Origin: Alphaproteobacteria bacterium
Lineage (GTDB): Bacteria; Pseudomonadota; Alphaproteobacteria; Micavibrionales; Micavibrionaceae
Direction: 5' to 3'
DNA length: 64,000 nucleotides
Assembly: GCA_016699735.1 (NCBI GenBank)
Contig: CP065008.1
Location: forward strand, 1,116,001 to 1,180,000
Shown here piece by piece: positions 52,980-61,294 of the stretch; the stretch's first letter is position 1; every line of letters begins with the position of its first letter. The position numbers were made by a program, and so were the translations under genes. The notes below the pieces were generated by a model. It had not been told where the DNA came from. It made no database searches and saw only the letters and a list, made by a program, of their open reading frames with translations.

Positions 52980-53930
52980 ATGCTCTCCAACCTGAGGAAA
53001 TTTTTAGTGCGTGAGACCGCTGGTGATGACCGCTTCACGCAAAACGCACCGCTGGGCGCGGAAAGCTGGTTCGGTTGCGGCGGCATGGTGGACCTGCTCT
53101 TCCAGCCCGAAGACCTCGACGATCTCGCGCTCTTTCTCAAGGATTCACCCCCTGAAATGCCCGTCACAATTCTGGGCGGCATGGCCAACGTCATCATCCG
53201 CGATGGCGGGGTGCGCGGCTGTGTGGTGCGTCTGGGCAAGCCTTTTGCAAATATCGACATCAAGGGAACGCGGATACTGGCCGGAGCCGGAGCGCTCAAC
53301 GGTTCGGTCGCCGCCGCCGCCGCCAAGGCCGGGATCGGCGGGCTGGAATTCCTCTCCGGCATTCCCGGAACCATCGGCGGCGCCCTCCGCATGAACGCAG
53401 GCGCCTACGGACGGGAAGTGAAAGACGCATTGATCGGCGCGTTCGGAGTAGACCGCAGGGGCCGCCCCGAAGCGCTGGTGACCGCAGACATGGATATGTG
53501 TTACCGCTATTGCGGCGTGCCAGAGGGCACGATTTTCACCGCCGCCGCATTCGAAGGGACGAGGGAGGACAAGGACATCGTCCGCGCCCGCTTGAAGGAC
53601 ATAAAGGACAAGCGCCGCGAAACCCAGCCGATCACCGAAAAGACCGGCGGCTCCACCTTCGCCAACCCCTCGGAGGAGGAACTGAAAAAGGCAGGCCTCG
53701 AACCCGGCCTGCGCGCATGGCAGATCGTCGAAAAGGTCGGCGGGCGCGGCCTGACCATTGGCGGCGCCAAAATGTCTGAAAAACACTGCAATTTCATGAT
53801 TAATACGGGCAAGGCCACCGCCGCGGACCTTGAAGACCTCGGGGAGGAGCTGATCAGCCGCGCCAAAAACCTGCTAAACCTCGATCTTCATTGGGAAATC
53901 CGCCGCCTCGGCGAACGCCTCACCACGTAA
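52980..53930 (+). CDS. murB: UDP-N-acetylenolpyruvoylglucosamine reductase MurB
   Basis: MurB reduces the enolpyruvyl group to give UDP-MurNAc using FAD and NADPH. The FAD domain has NAPLGAESWFGCGG, then VTILGGMANVIIRDGGVRG. GIGGLEFLSGIPGTIGGALRMNAGAYG is split across the signature loop. The C-domain has KTGGSTFANP and AKMSEKHCNFMINTGKATA. This is the type with the Tyr loop missing (type II), as in other alphaproteobacteria (inference from length, 316 aa). Confidence 0.95.
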   Translation: MLSNLRKFLVRETAGDDRFTQNAPLGAESWFGCGGMVDLLFQPEDLDDLALFLKDSPPEMPVTILGGMANVIIRDGGVRGCVVRLGKPFANIDIKGTRILAGAGALNGSVAAAAAKAGIGGLEFLSGIPGTIGGALRMNAGAYGREVKDALIGAFGVDRRGRPEALVTADMDMCYRYCGVPEGTIFTAAAFEGTREDKDIVRARLKDIKDKRRETQPITEKTGGSTFANPSEEELKKAGLEPGLRAWQIVEKVGGRGLTIGGAKMSEKHCNFMINTGKATAADLEDLGEELISRAKNLLNLDLHWEIRRLGERLTT

Positions 53931-53986
53931 AGTTTGCATAATTTCGCGTTCTTGCTTATCCTGCCGCTGGAAAAGGGACAAAACCT

Positions 53987-54448
53987 ATGAATCTTAAAGA
54001 AAAAACACCGATGGCGCGGGCCGAATATTACCTCCTCGAAATGCGCGAGGGGCGCTTTCAGGACGAAACCGGAAGCGTGATCTACCCCAACCAGTTCGAA
54101 AAGGAAGTGGACACGTTTGAATTTGGCCGCGATGTCGCGCTCATGATTCTCGACACCAAGGACGAGGAACTCAGAGCCTTCGATCTTCTCTTCCTCCTGC
54201 AGGGCGTGAACAACGAGATGGAAAGAATGCGTCTGGCTCTGAAGGACAACCGCCTTCATGACGCTTACCGATCTTTTGAGGTCGTTCAGGAGTTCGCCGA
54301 AAGCCGCCTTTATGGATTGACAGTCAAGGAGTCGCTCAGCGTCCTCGACCTCACGGAAGAAGACTACAACCAGATGGTCGAATCCTTCACCTTCGTCCGC
54401 CGCGCCCTCGCCAAAAAGCAGAAAGCGGCTTTTAACGGCGCACGATAA
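53987..54448 (+). CDS. Hypothetical helical protein, 153 aa
   Basis: I do not recognise this protein. It has no signal or membrane helix and appears mostly helical, with acidic and aromatic segments (ARAEYYLLEMREGRF, DLLFLLQGVNNEMERM, RLYGLTVKESLSVLDLTEED). It follows murB by 56 bases on the same strand. An AAGGG stretch lies shortly before ATG 53987. It ends where the minus-strand genes begin, at the point where the dcw order is interrupted. Confidence 0.65.
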   Translation: MNLKEKTPMARAEYYLLEMREGRFQDETGSVIYPNQFEKEVDTFEFGRDVALMILDTKDEELRAFDLLFLLQGVNNEMERMRLALKDNRLHDAYRSFEVVQEFAESRLYGLTVKESLSVLDLTEEDYNQMVESFTFVRRALAKKQKAAFNGAR

Positions 54449-54496
54449 TCCATGTTCCGGCTCCGATCCAAGCCTGAATTTAATACATTATCAGGA

Positions 54497-54775
54497 TTAG
54501 AGGACTAACACCTGCGGCGTATCACTCTCCGCCTCTGTTGAATCGCAAGGCTCTATGCTCGCCATCTCGGCCAAACTGATTTTATGCTCACCGCCGCGAT
54601 AAAGCCCGATCAGATACTGTTCTATCTGTTGGGGTTCAAATCCCCGCCCTTTAAGCGTCCCGGTCAGCTCCCGTACGGCAGGGTCGCTCAGAAAATCTTG
54701 AATGTAGTGATCAGGGATTTGGGGGGCGTCAGCAATTTCAAAGGCCTGCCCGAGGCCTTTTTCTTCTAGGTCCAT
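54497..54775 (-). CDS. Small acidic protein, 92 aa
   Basis: The ATG at 54775 has GGAG nine bases before it; the frame extends to 54841 without a better start. The protein has no membrane helix. It reads MDLEEKGLGQAFEIADAP then HYIQDFLSDPAVRELTGTLK and GRGFEPQQIEQYLIGLYRGG, which looks like a small helical domain, followed by an acidic tail. No family is recognised. It sits downstream of the MurF-like gene with an 83-base spacer. Confidence 0.55.
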   Translation of the reverse strand: MDLEEKGLGQAFEIADAPQIPDHYIQDFLSDPAVRELTGTLKGRGFEPQQIEQYLIGLYRGGEHKISLAEMASIEPCDSTEAESDTPQVLVL

Positions 54776-54858
54776 AAAATATACTCCGTTCCGTGGTAGT
54801 CTCCGGGAACGACATATATAGAACAAAAACCTTGAGTTCAAGCCGAATTCAGAACAGT

Positions 54859-56439
54859 TTAAAGCCGCGGAATCCGCTCATAAAGGTCCGGCAGATCATT
54901 TTCGATCAGCACCACATCTCCCGGCCTGCGGTCGGCCATCAGCCACGCCTCCGCGTCCTTGAACGTCGCAAAGCTCAACAGCTGCCCCCGCGGCGCATTG
55001 GCCCGGTAGGCGGAAACAAAAGTCGGAATCCTCTCCGCCGCCACCGCCAGCACGACATCGCAGGTCCGCGCCGCCAGTTCGCCGATTTTCGTATGCTCGG
55101 CATCATGCGCCTCGCCCAACTCCACCATACCCGGCGTAATCAAAATTGTCCGCCCGCCTTCGCGCCTCAAAACAGGCAGCAACTCCAGCCCCGCCGCGAA
55201 CCCCTTCGGATTCGAATTGAACGCATCGTCGATCAGCAGCCCGCCCTCAAGGTAGGGCTTAACCTCAAGCCGGTGCGTAATCTGCGGGCAGCGTTCCAGC
55301 GCCGTGGCGATATCGCGCGGATCAAGACCCAGTTCGGCGGCGCACGCGAACGCCAGCGCGATATTCCCCCCGTGCTGCACACCATACAAAGGCGCCTTCA
55401 GCGTATAAGCCTCGCCTTTCCATTTTATCGCGACAACCAGACCGTCTTTCGTTTGCTCAACCGATGAAATCACAAGACCGTTCGTCGCCGCCTCCCCGCA
55501 CACCGTGAAATGATCCTTGTGCGCGTCGTAAAGTGCCCGTGAGGCATCGAAACCCAGAGTCTGCTCATGCACCGTGACGTGCCCGCCGCGTGAGAGAACA
55601 TCCTGCGCCAGTTCGAACTTCGCCGCTGCCACAGTATCAAGAGTTTTAAACCGCTCATAATGCGCCTGCCCGATGGAAATAATAATCGCGGCGTCCGGCG
55701 GCGTCAGGGCGCACAGCCGCGCAATCGACCCGGGCCCGTAAGCGCCCATCTCCACGACGAAATATTTCGTATTCGGCTCCATCTGCTCGCGGATGACCCG
55801 TGTGATGCCCATAACCGTATTGACGCTCCCCGGCGTGATCAGCGTCGGCGCCGCGCTCTTGAGAATATGACCAAGGATATGCTTCACCGACGTCTTCCCG
55901 TAAGACCCCGTGATGCCGATGATTTTCGGCTTCACCTCAGAAAGTTTCGCAACCGCCTCGTCGTAAAACTTTTTCTGCACCGCTTTCTCATAGGGCTGGT
56001 TCAGCAAGTTGGAGAGAACCAGCATCAGCGGCACCGCCTGCACAGGAAGAATGAGAAACAGCGGATTGAGCGTCAGGAACGGCAGAACGAACAGGCCGGA
56101 CAGCGCGATGGCCGGAAAGAGAATCCGCTTCGCCCGCGCCGTCAGGACCAGCTTTTTCTTTGAGCGTGTGCGGGGGTCGAGATCGAAATAGGCGGTAGCC
56201 CCGAACCCCCCGATCACCGCCAGCGCGGTCAGAAAAGCGGGGAGCAGGAACGCCAGAATCCCCAGCGCCAGCAACCCGCAAGAAAGCTTGATATCGAAAA
56301 CCTTGTGCTTTTTGATCCACGCAAACAGCCGCTCGTTATTGTAATCGTCCTGCTGCAACGCATGGAGATAGATCAGCAGCCGCTTCCCGGCAAAGGCGAG
56401 GAAGGAGAGGAGCAACAACAAAGATAAAGCAATATTCAT
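54859..56439 (-). CDS. murF: Membrane-tethered MurF-like ligase
   Basis: This is the only full MurF-like protein in the window. MurF adds D-Ala-D-Ala to UDP-MurNAc-tripeptide. Helices at about residues 5-20, 55-80, 105-122 and 127-145 precede the catalytic part. The ATP loop GITGSYGKTSVKHIL is near residue 175-189, then VEMGAYGPGSIARL and ISIGQAHYERFKTL. The MurF hallmark IDDAFNSNPKGFAAGLELL lies in the C-domain, which ends with PGDVVLIENDLPDL. The usual soluble N-terminal uridine-binding domain is absent; the membrane region takes its place. A TTG at 56454 is the frame start; ATG 56439 was preferred. It could be the essential MurF or a ligase for a lipid-linked substrate. Confidence 0.75.
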   Translation of the reverse strand: MNIALSLLLLLSFLAFAGKRLLIYLHALQQDDYNNERLFAWIKKHKVFDIKLSCGLLALGILAFLLPAFLTALAVIGGFGATAYFDLDPRTRSKKKLVLTARAKRILFPAIALSGLFVLPFLTLNPLFLILPVQAVPLMLVLSNLLNQPYEKAVQKKFYDEAVAKLSEVKPKIIGITGSYGKTSVKHILGHILKSAAPTLITPGSVNTVMGITRVIREQMEPNTKYFVVEMGAYGPGSIARLCALTPPDAAIIISIGQAHYERFKTLDTVAAAKFELAQDVLSRGGHVTVHEQTLGFDASRALYDAHKDHFTVCGEAATNGLVISSVEQTKDGLVVAIKWKGEAYTLKAPLYGVQHGGNIALAFACAAELGLDPRDIATALERCPQITHRLEVKPYLEGGLLIDDAFNSNPKGFAAGLELLPVLRREGGRTILITPGMVELGEAHDAEHTKIGELAARTCDVVLAVAAERIPTFVSAYRANAPRGQLLSFATFKDAEAWLMADRRPGDVVLIENDLPDLYERIPRL

Positions 56440-56495
56440 CAGAACTTCAGCCAAAAAAACGTCATTTATGTCCTAAATTAATAAGCGCCGTGTGT

Positions 56496-56801
56496 TCACA
56501 CAACTTGCAAGAGGAAAACTACTGATATCCACGAAAGATGAGCCAGAAAGAGCTGAAAGGGCCGTCTAAAACCCAAACTAACAAGTCCAAAATGAATCAA
56601 TAGTATTCCCAAAAAAACTAAGAATGTAGAAAACAAATAAAATCCCGCGAATATAGGGCTCGGGCTCTCATTCCTTATTGCTTGACCCATCAAAATCTCG
56701 GTCAAAAACTCAACCCTATTAATCCCATATAAGATCAGTAATGACCCCGCCGTGATCCGCAAGTAGCCTCGGTATTTTGCTGTGAATTGTAGCAACCCCA
56801 T
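56496..56801 (-). CDS. Small three-helix membrane protein
   Basis: The 101-aa protein has hydrophobic segments at about residues 15-34, 50-70 (AGFYLFSTFLVFLGILLIHFG) and 84-100. It is encoded in a conspicuously AT-rich stretch between the hydrolase and the MurF-like gene, nine bases after the hydrolase stop, in the same orientation. No family is recognised. The neighbourhood suggests it works with the membrane MurF-like protein, but the different base composition points to later arrival. Confidence 0.6.
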   Translation of the reverse strand: MGLLQFTAKYRGYLRITAGSLLILYGINRVEFLTEILMGQAIRNESPSPIFAGFYLFSTFLVFLGILLIHFGLVSLGFRRPFQLFLAHLSWISVVFLLQVV

Positions 56802-56809
56802 TCAGACCC

Positions 56810-57589
56810 TCATGCTGTTGTGACCACCCTCACCAGATCACTCACCGCCTTCACCGCCTGATGCCGCCCGCTGGTCAGAACGCTGTAATGGTCCAGCCCC
56901 TCCAGAATCAGAAGCTGCGCGTCCGGCATCAAGGCTTGATACCGCGTCCCGAACTCCGGCGGCGTTTCGGTGTCATTCGCCCCGAACACCAGCCGCACGG
57001 GGCAGCGCACGGTCCGCGCGTTCTCGCTCAGATCCTCATTCACCGTGCGGATGAAAATGCTCCGCATCGGCCCGGCCTTTTTATAATCCGCGCTGCCGAA
57101 CTTGGACAAAATTATCTCCCGCATCTCACCCTGCGGCAAAAACACCTTGAGCATTTTAAACAGCTTGATTCGTAAATAAAAATACAGCCGCTTGAGAGGA
57201 GGGCGCTTGCGTTTTAGCCCCGCCGCGGCAATCAAACACAGCCCCTTCACCCGCTCGGGATATTTCGCGGCCAGCCGAATCCCGACCCGGCACCCGAACG
57301 AATGCCCGACCCAGATCACCGGCGGAAAATTCTGCGCCGCCAGCCACGAAGCGACCGCGTCCGCATACTCTTCTGTTCCCCAATGCTCGGGCGGTGGCGG
57401 CGATTCCCCGAATCCGGGAAAATCGATCAGGAGATGCGTTGCTGTTTTCCGTAAAGTTTCCATCATCGGCAGGAACGCCGTATGATTCTGTCCCCAGCCA
57501 TGCGCCCAGACAATCACGGGCGCATCCTTCCCCGCCTCATCGAGCCGCAGATATGAAAATTGAGCGCCGTTGGAAAGTAAACTTTGCAC
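56810..57589 (-). CDS. Alpha/beta hydrolase
   Basis: The 259-aa protein has the full alpha/beta-hydrolase triad. The nucleophile elbow is VGHSFGCRVG (Ser near residue 97), Asp lies in VFGANDTETPPE and His in LEGLDHYSVL. The oxyanion segment is WAHGWGQNH. There is no signal peptide. The start is a GTG at 57589 with AAGGG seven bases before it. It is the first gene of the run hydrolase, small membrane protein, MurF-like ligase, and is divergent from ddl. A role in cleaving or proofreading a D-Ala ester or amide is an inference from context only. Confidence 0.85.
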   Translation of the reverse strand: MQSLLSNGAQFSYLRLDEAGKDAPVIVWAHGWGQNHTAFLPMMETLRKTATHLLIDFPGFGESPPPPEHWGTEEYADAVASWLAAQNFPPVIWVGHSFGCRVGIRLAAKYPERVKGLCLIAAAGLKRKRPPLKRLYFYLRIKLFKMLKVFLPQGEMREIILSKFGSADYKKAGPMRSIFIRTVNEDLSENARTVRCPVRLVFGANDTETPPEFGTRYQALMPDAQLLILEGLDHYSVLTSGRHQAVKAVSDLVRVVTTA

Positions 57590-57687
57590 GCCGAATCCCT
57601 TTTAAGGAATCATATTTTCTGGTTAATATGGAGCGCATAAAGTAACATGATGCGCTTCCTTTCCAAGTCTTACACGACCTCAACACC

Positions 57688-58920
57688 ATGTCACAGTCCA
57701 AAAATACAACAAAGAAACGAGTCGCCGTCTTTTTCGGCGGACGCTCCCCCGAACATGACGTCAGCGTGGTCAGCGGCCTGCAGGCGCTCAACGCCATCGA
57801 CCAGTCGAAATACGCCCCGTTCCCGGTCTATATCGCGCCTGACGGCGAATGGCTGGTCGGCGATCTGCTGCGCGAACGCAGCAGTTATATGCTCGACGCC
57901 AACGCGATGAAACAGGTGACGACCGTAACGATTGACGTCAGCGCCAACCGCAAGGGTGTCCTGATCCCCAAAAAAGCCGGACTGTTCGGCGGTGCAAAGC
58001 CAATGGAGTTCGACGTTGCGCTACCCGTTTTCCACGGCCTGATCGGCGAGGATGGTAATATTCAAGGACTTTTCGAGTTGGCCAACATCCCCTACACGGG
58101 AATGCGGACCAAGGCCTCGTCCATCCTGATGGATAAAGTCGCCACCAAGCATTTCATGCACGCGCTCGATATCCCCTATCTGCCTTATGCGGTCCTCAAA
58201 CGGCCGGAGCAGGGATATCTGATCCCCGAGGAAAAGCTGGACGCCGTCCTCAAGCCTCTGGGCTATCCCTGCATCGTCAAACCCTCCCACCTCGGCAGCT
58301 CCATCGGCGTCGCCAAGGTCCGCGACGCGCACGAGGCGAAGGCGTGTCTTCCGGCGATTTTCGAATTCGATCCTGTGGCCATCGCGGAGCCGTTCGTTGA
58401 AAACCTTGTCGAATATAACGTCGCCGTCTCGAAATGCTTCGAGGGCAAAACCGTCACCTCCGCCATCGAACGCCCGAAGGCCAAGGACGAACTGCTGGAC
58501 TTTAAGCAAAAATACCTCTCCGGCGGCGGCACGAAGGGGGCAAAAGGCGGCACAAAATCACCCGGCCAATCCAGCGAGGGGATGCTCTCCCTGACCCGCG
58601 AGATCAACCCCGACCTGCCCAAAAAAACCGATAACGACATCCGCACATGGGGTTCGCGCCTGTTCGACGCTCTGGACGGTACCGGCGCACCGCGCATCGA
58701 CTTCATCGGCAACGCGAAAACCGGGCAGGTCTGGATGAACGAGGTCAACCCGTGCCCCGGCTCTTTGGGATATTTCCTCTGGGAGGCCGCCGCCAAACCG
58801 CAACTCTTCACCGATTATCTGACCGCCCTGATCGAGGAAGCCTTCACCGAAAACCGCAAACTCGCCCTGCCGCGTGATCCGGTGCCCAGGGATGCCCGCC
58901 TCTTCAAGCGGACGTCATAG
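57688..58920 (+). CDS. ddl: D-alanine:D-alanine ligase, long form
   Basis: Ddl makes D-Ala-D-Ala for MurF. ATP-grasp landmarks are VAVFFGGRSPEHDVSVVSG, VFHGLIGEDGNIQGLFEL, CIVKPSHLGSSIGVAKV and WMNEVNPCPGSLGYFLW. The protein is 410 aa against about 300-320 for DdlB. Extra length comes from a Gly/Lys loop (FKQKYLSGGGTKGAKGG, then TKSPGQSSEGMLSLTREI) in the omega-loop region that closes the active site, and from the N-terminal half. This form resembles Ddl proteins of other phyla more than the DdlB normally found before ftsQ. The start at 57688 has no clear ribosome site. Confidence 0.92.
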   Translation: MSQSKNTTKKRVAVFFGGRSPEHDVSVVSGLQALNAIDQSKYAPFPVYIAPDGEWLVGDLLRERSSYMLDANAMKQVTTVTIDVSANRKGVLIPKKAGLFGGAKPMEFDVALPVFHGLIGEDGNIQGLFELANIPYTGMRTKASSILMDKVATKHFMHALDIPYLPYAVLKRPEQGYLIPEEKLDAVLKPLGYPCIVKPSHLGSSIGVAKVRDAHEAKACLPAIFEFDPVAIAEPFVENLVEYNVAVSKCFEGKTVTSAIERPKAKDELLDFKQKYLSGGGTKGAKGGTKSPGQSSEGMLSLTREINPDLPKKTDNDIRTWGSRLFDALDGTGAPRIDFIGNAKTGQVWMNEVNPCPGSLGYFLWEAAAKPQLFTDYLTALIEEAFTENRKLALPRDPVPRDARLFKRTS

Positions 58921-58928
58921 AGGGCATC

Positions 58929-59792
58929 ATGGCGCGCTCGTCCAAGGGAACCCGACGCTCAGACATCCGCCGCCGCCGCGCGGGCGAAAATCCGCGCCTG
59001 ATCTGGCTGCGCCGCGCCGCCATCGCCGGCGGCTCGGTGGTCTTCGTTCTCTGGCTCGGCGCGTGGTTTATCCTGACCGGAACCAGCACGAAGACCTATA
59101 ACTGGATCGGGCAGAAAGTCTTGATCGCCACCGCAGACATGGGATACTGCGTCAAGGATATCCTCGTCGAGGGCCGCGTCAACGCCGACCGTGAAACCCT
59201 TCTGGAAATTCTCGCGATCGACCGCGGCGACCCAACGTTTAAATTCGACCCGCAGAACGCCAAACTCAAACTTCTGGAAATGAGTTGGATTCGCTCCGCG
59301 CACGTCGAGCGCCGCCTGCCTGATACGATTTATATCCGCCTGCAGGAGCGCACCCCCATCGCCCTCTGGAAAAAAACCGCGCAGGACAAAATCGAACTGG
59401 TGGACGACGCGGGAACCACCATCAGACCGGATGACCTGCGGACCTTTATGAATCTTCCCATGGTGACAGGCGAGGGCGCCCCCGCCCGCACGCCCGAGCT
59501 TCTCTCCGTGCTCGAAGCCGAGCCGGAGATTAAGGAACGTGTGGATAACGCCCAACTCATTGAAAACCGCCGCTGGAACCTGCTGCTCAAAAGTGGCGCG
59601 GTGGTTAAATTGCCGGAATCCGATGTGGGTCTGGCGCTCAGGACGCTTGCGCTCTCGCAGGAAAAAGAGCAGATTATGGACTGGGATATCAGCGCGATAG
59701 ACCTCCGCGATCCGGGCCGGATCATCTTCAGGACCAAACTGGGCAAGGTTAGGGAATACAAGACGGGACTCGGTCTCGCCCAGGCCTTGTAA
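58929..59792 (+). CDS. ftsQ: Cell division protein FtsQ
   Basis: FtsQ is a bitopic divisome protein that binds FtsB and FtsL. The cytosolic N-terminus is Arg-rich (RSSKGTRRSDIRRRRAG), then one helix (AAIAGGSVVFVLWLGAWFIL) and a POTRA domain (CVKDILVEGRVNADRETLLE). The beta domain has SWIRSAHVERRLPDTIYIRL and ERTPIALWKK. Length 287 aa. It follows ddl by eight bases. Confidence 0.94.
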   Translation: MARSSKGTRRSDIRRRRAGENPRLIWLRRAAIAGGSVVFVLWLGAWFILTGTSTKTYNWIGQKVLIATADMGYCVKDILVEGRVNADRETLLEILAIDRGDPTFKFDPQNAKLKLLEMSWIRSAHVERRLPDTIYIRLQERTPIALWKKTAQDKIELVDDAGTTIRPDDLRTFMNLPMVTGEGAPARTPELLSVLEAEPEIKERVDNAQLIENRRWNLLLKSGAVVKLPESDVGLALRTLALSQEKEQIMDWDISAIDLRDPGRIIFRTKLGKVREYKTGLGLAQAL

Positions 59793-59808
59793 GGGTTTTG
59801 AAGGCATT

Positions 59809-61140
59809 ATGGCGCTTATACCGCGGTTTTTCTTGCGTTGGTCAACGGCAAAATTGTATGTAAAACCCATGAACAAGGGCAAAACCAAACCCAGAGGCTC
59901 CGTTCTTGCCGCGCTCGACGTCGGCAGCAGCAAGGTCGCCTGCTTCATCGCTCGCGTGGTCGATGATGAGGGGAACTTTGAGGTTCTCGGCGTCGGCCAC
60001 CGCCCCTCCCAGGGGGTAAAGAACGGTCTTGTGGTCGATCTGGACGAAGCTGAGGCTGCGATCCGTCAGGCTGTCCACGCCGCCGAAAACATGGCTGCTG
60101 CCGAACTCAAGGGCTATCCGTTGCGCGAGGTGATTGCGAACGTCTCCGGCGTTCACGTCCGCTCCGACGGCCACAGCGTCGATGTGGAGATCAACGGCCA
60201 TGATATCGCCGATAACGATGTCCTCCGCGCCCTCGCGCTCGCGCAGGAACGCGCCGCGACCAACGAGCATGAATTGATTCACACCATCCCCACTTTTTTC
60301 CGGGTGGACGGCCATGACGGCATCCGCGATCCCCGCGGCATGGTCGGCCAGAATATGCAGGTGGACGCCCACCTGGTGACGGGCGAACGCGGCGCATTGC
60401 GGAATCTGGCCACCAGCATCGAGCGCAGCCATCTCGACATTTCCTCCTTCTGTGTCTCGCCTTACGCGGCGGGCCTCGCCAGTCTGGTGGAGGATGAACG
60501 TGACCTCGGCTGCACGGTGATTGATATCGGCGGCGGCGTCTCGTCCTTCGCGGTTTTTCACGCGGGCTACATGATCCATTGCGATTCCGTTCCCGCCGGC
60601 GGCAAGCACGTCACCAGCGATATCGCCCGCGTCCTCGTCACCTCCCTGACCGACGCGGAGCGCCTCAAGGCGCTCTACGGCAGCGCGATTGCCTCGCACA
60701 CCGATGAGTCCGACATGATCGACGTCCCCGCGCTGGGCGAGAACGAACGCAGCAAGCCCAACCTCGTTCCCCGCGCCCTCCTGATCGGCATCATCCAGCC
60801 GCGCTTCGAGGAAATCTTCGAAATCATCCGTCAGAAACTCACCGACACGGGCCTTGGCAAGATCATCGGTCGCCGCGTGGTCCTGACCGGCGGCGCCAGC
60901 CAGACCCCCGGCCTGCGCGAACTCGCGCAGCACGTGCTGGACAAGCAGGTGCGCCTCGGCCGCCCCATAAGACTTCAGGGTTTGCCCGACGCCGTCAGCG
61001 GCCCCGCCTTCTGCACCGCTTCGGGCCTTCTCACCTACGCCTCCGAACATTCCGGCGAAATGCCCGCCGAGATCATGGCCAGCGTCCGCCCCGAATCCCT
61101 CGTCCAGCGCGCAAAACTGTGGCTAAAGGAAAATTGGTAA
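59809..61140 (+). CDS. ftsA: Cell division protein FtsA
   Basis: FtsA is an actin-like ATPase that tethers FtsZ to the membrane. Phosphate-binding motifs are AALDVGSSKVACFIAR and TVIDIGGGVSSFAVF. RRVVLTGGASQTPGLRELA is the adenosine site. The amphipathic C-terminal membrane helix is VQRAKLWLKENW. The ATG at 59809 has GAAGG close by; an internal ATG at 59869 (MNKGKTKP) is nearer the usual family start but lacks a ribosome site. It follows ftsQ by 16 bases. Confidence 0.95.
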   Translation: MALIPRFFLRWSTAKLYVKPMNKGKTKPRGSVLAALDVGSSKVACFIARVVDDEGNFEVLGVGHRPSQGVKNGLVVDLDEAEAAIRQAVHAAENMAAAELKGYPLREVIANVSGVHVRSDGHSVDVEINGHDIADNDVLRALALAQERAATNEHELIHTIPTFFRVDGHDGIRDPRGMVGQNMQVDAHLVTGERGALRNLATSIERSHLDISSFCVSPYAAGLASLVEDERDLGCTVIDIGGGVSSFAVFHAGYMIHCDSVPAGGKHVTSDIARVLVTSLTDAERLKALYGSAIASHTDESDMIDVPALGENERSKPNLVPRALLIGIIQPRFEEIFEIIRQKLTDTGLGKIIGRRVVLTGGASQTPGLRELAQHVLDKQVRLGRPIRLQGLPDAVSGPAFCTASGLLTYASEHSGEMPAEIMASVRPESLVQRAKLWLKENW

Positions 61141-61294
61141 GCCTATTTCATTCAACAAAGCTTTCCTTGCTCTATCCTCTTGAAAATTAACTTCGGACAA
61201 ACAATTTTCATTTACATTCGCAAGCGGGAGCATAGAATCAAACCGCACCCTCGGGTCCGTGTGTAAGTCACTCGATTGTTTATGTAAAAAAAGT

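Noticed and set aside
59842..61050. A 402-aa minus-strand open frame opposite ftsA.
   Set aside because: Composition is low-complexity Ala/Gly/Asp/Val, typical of antisense frames in GC-rich genes; ftsA motifs are on the plus strand.
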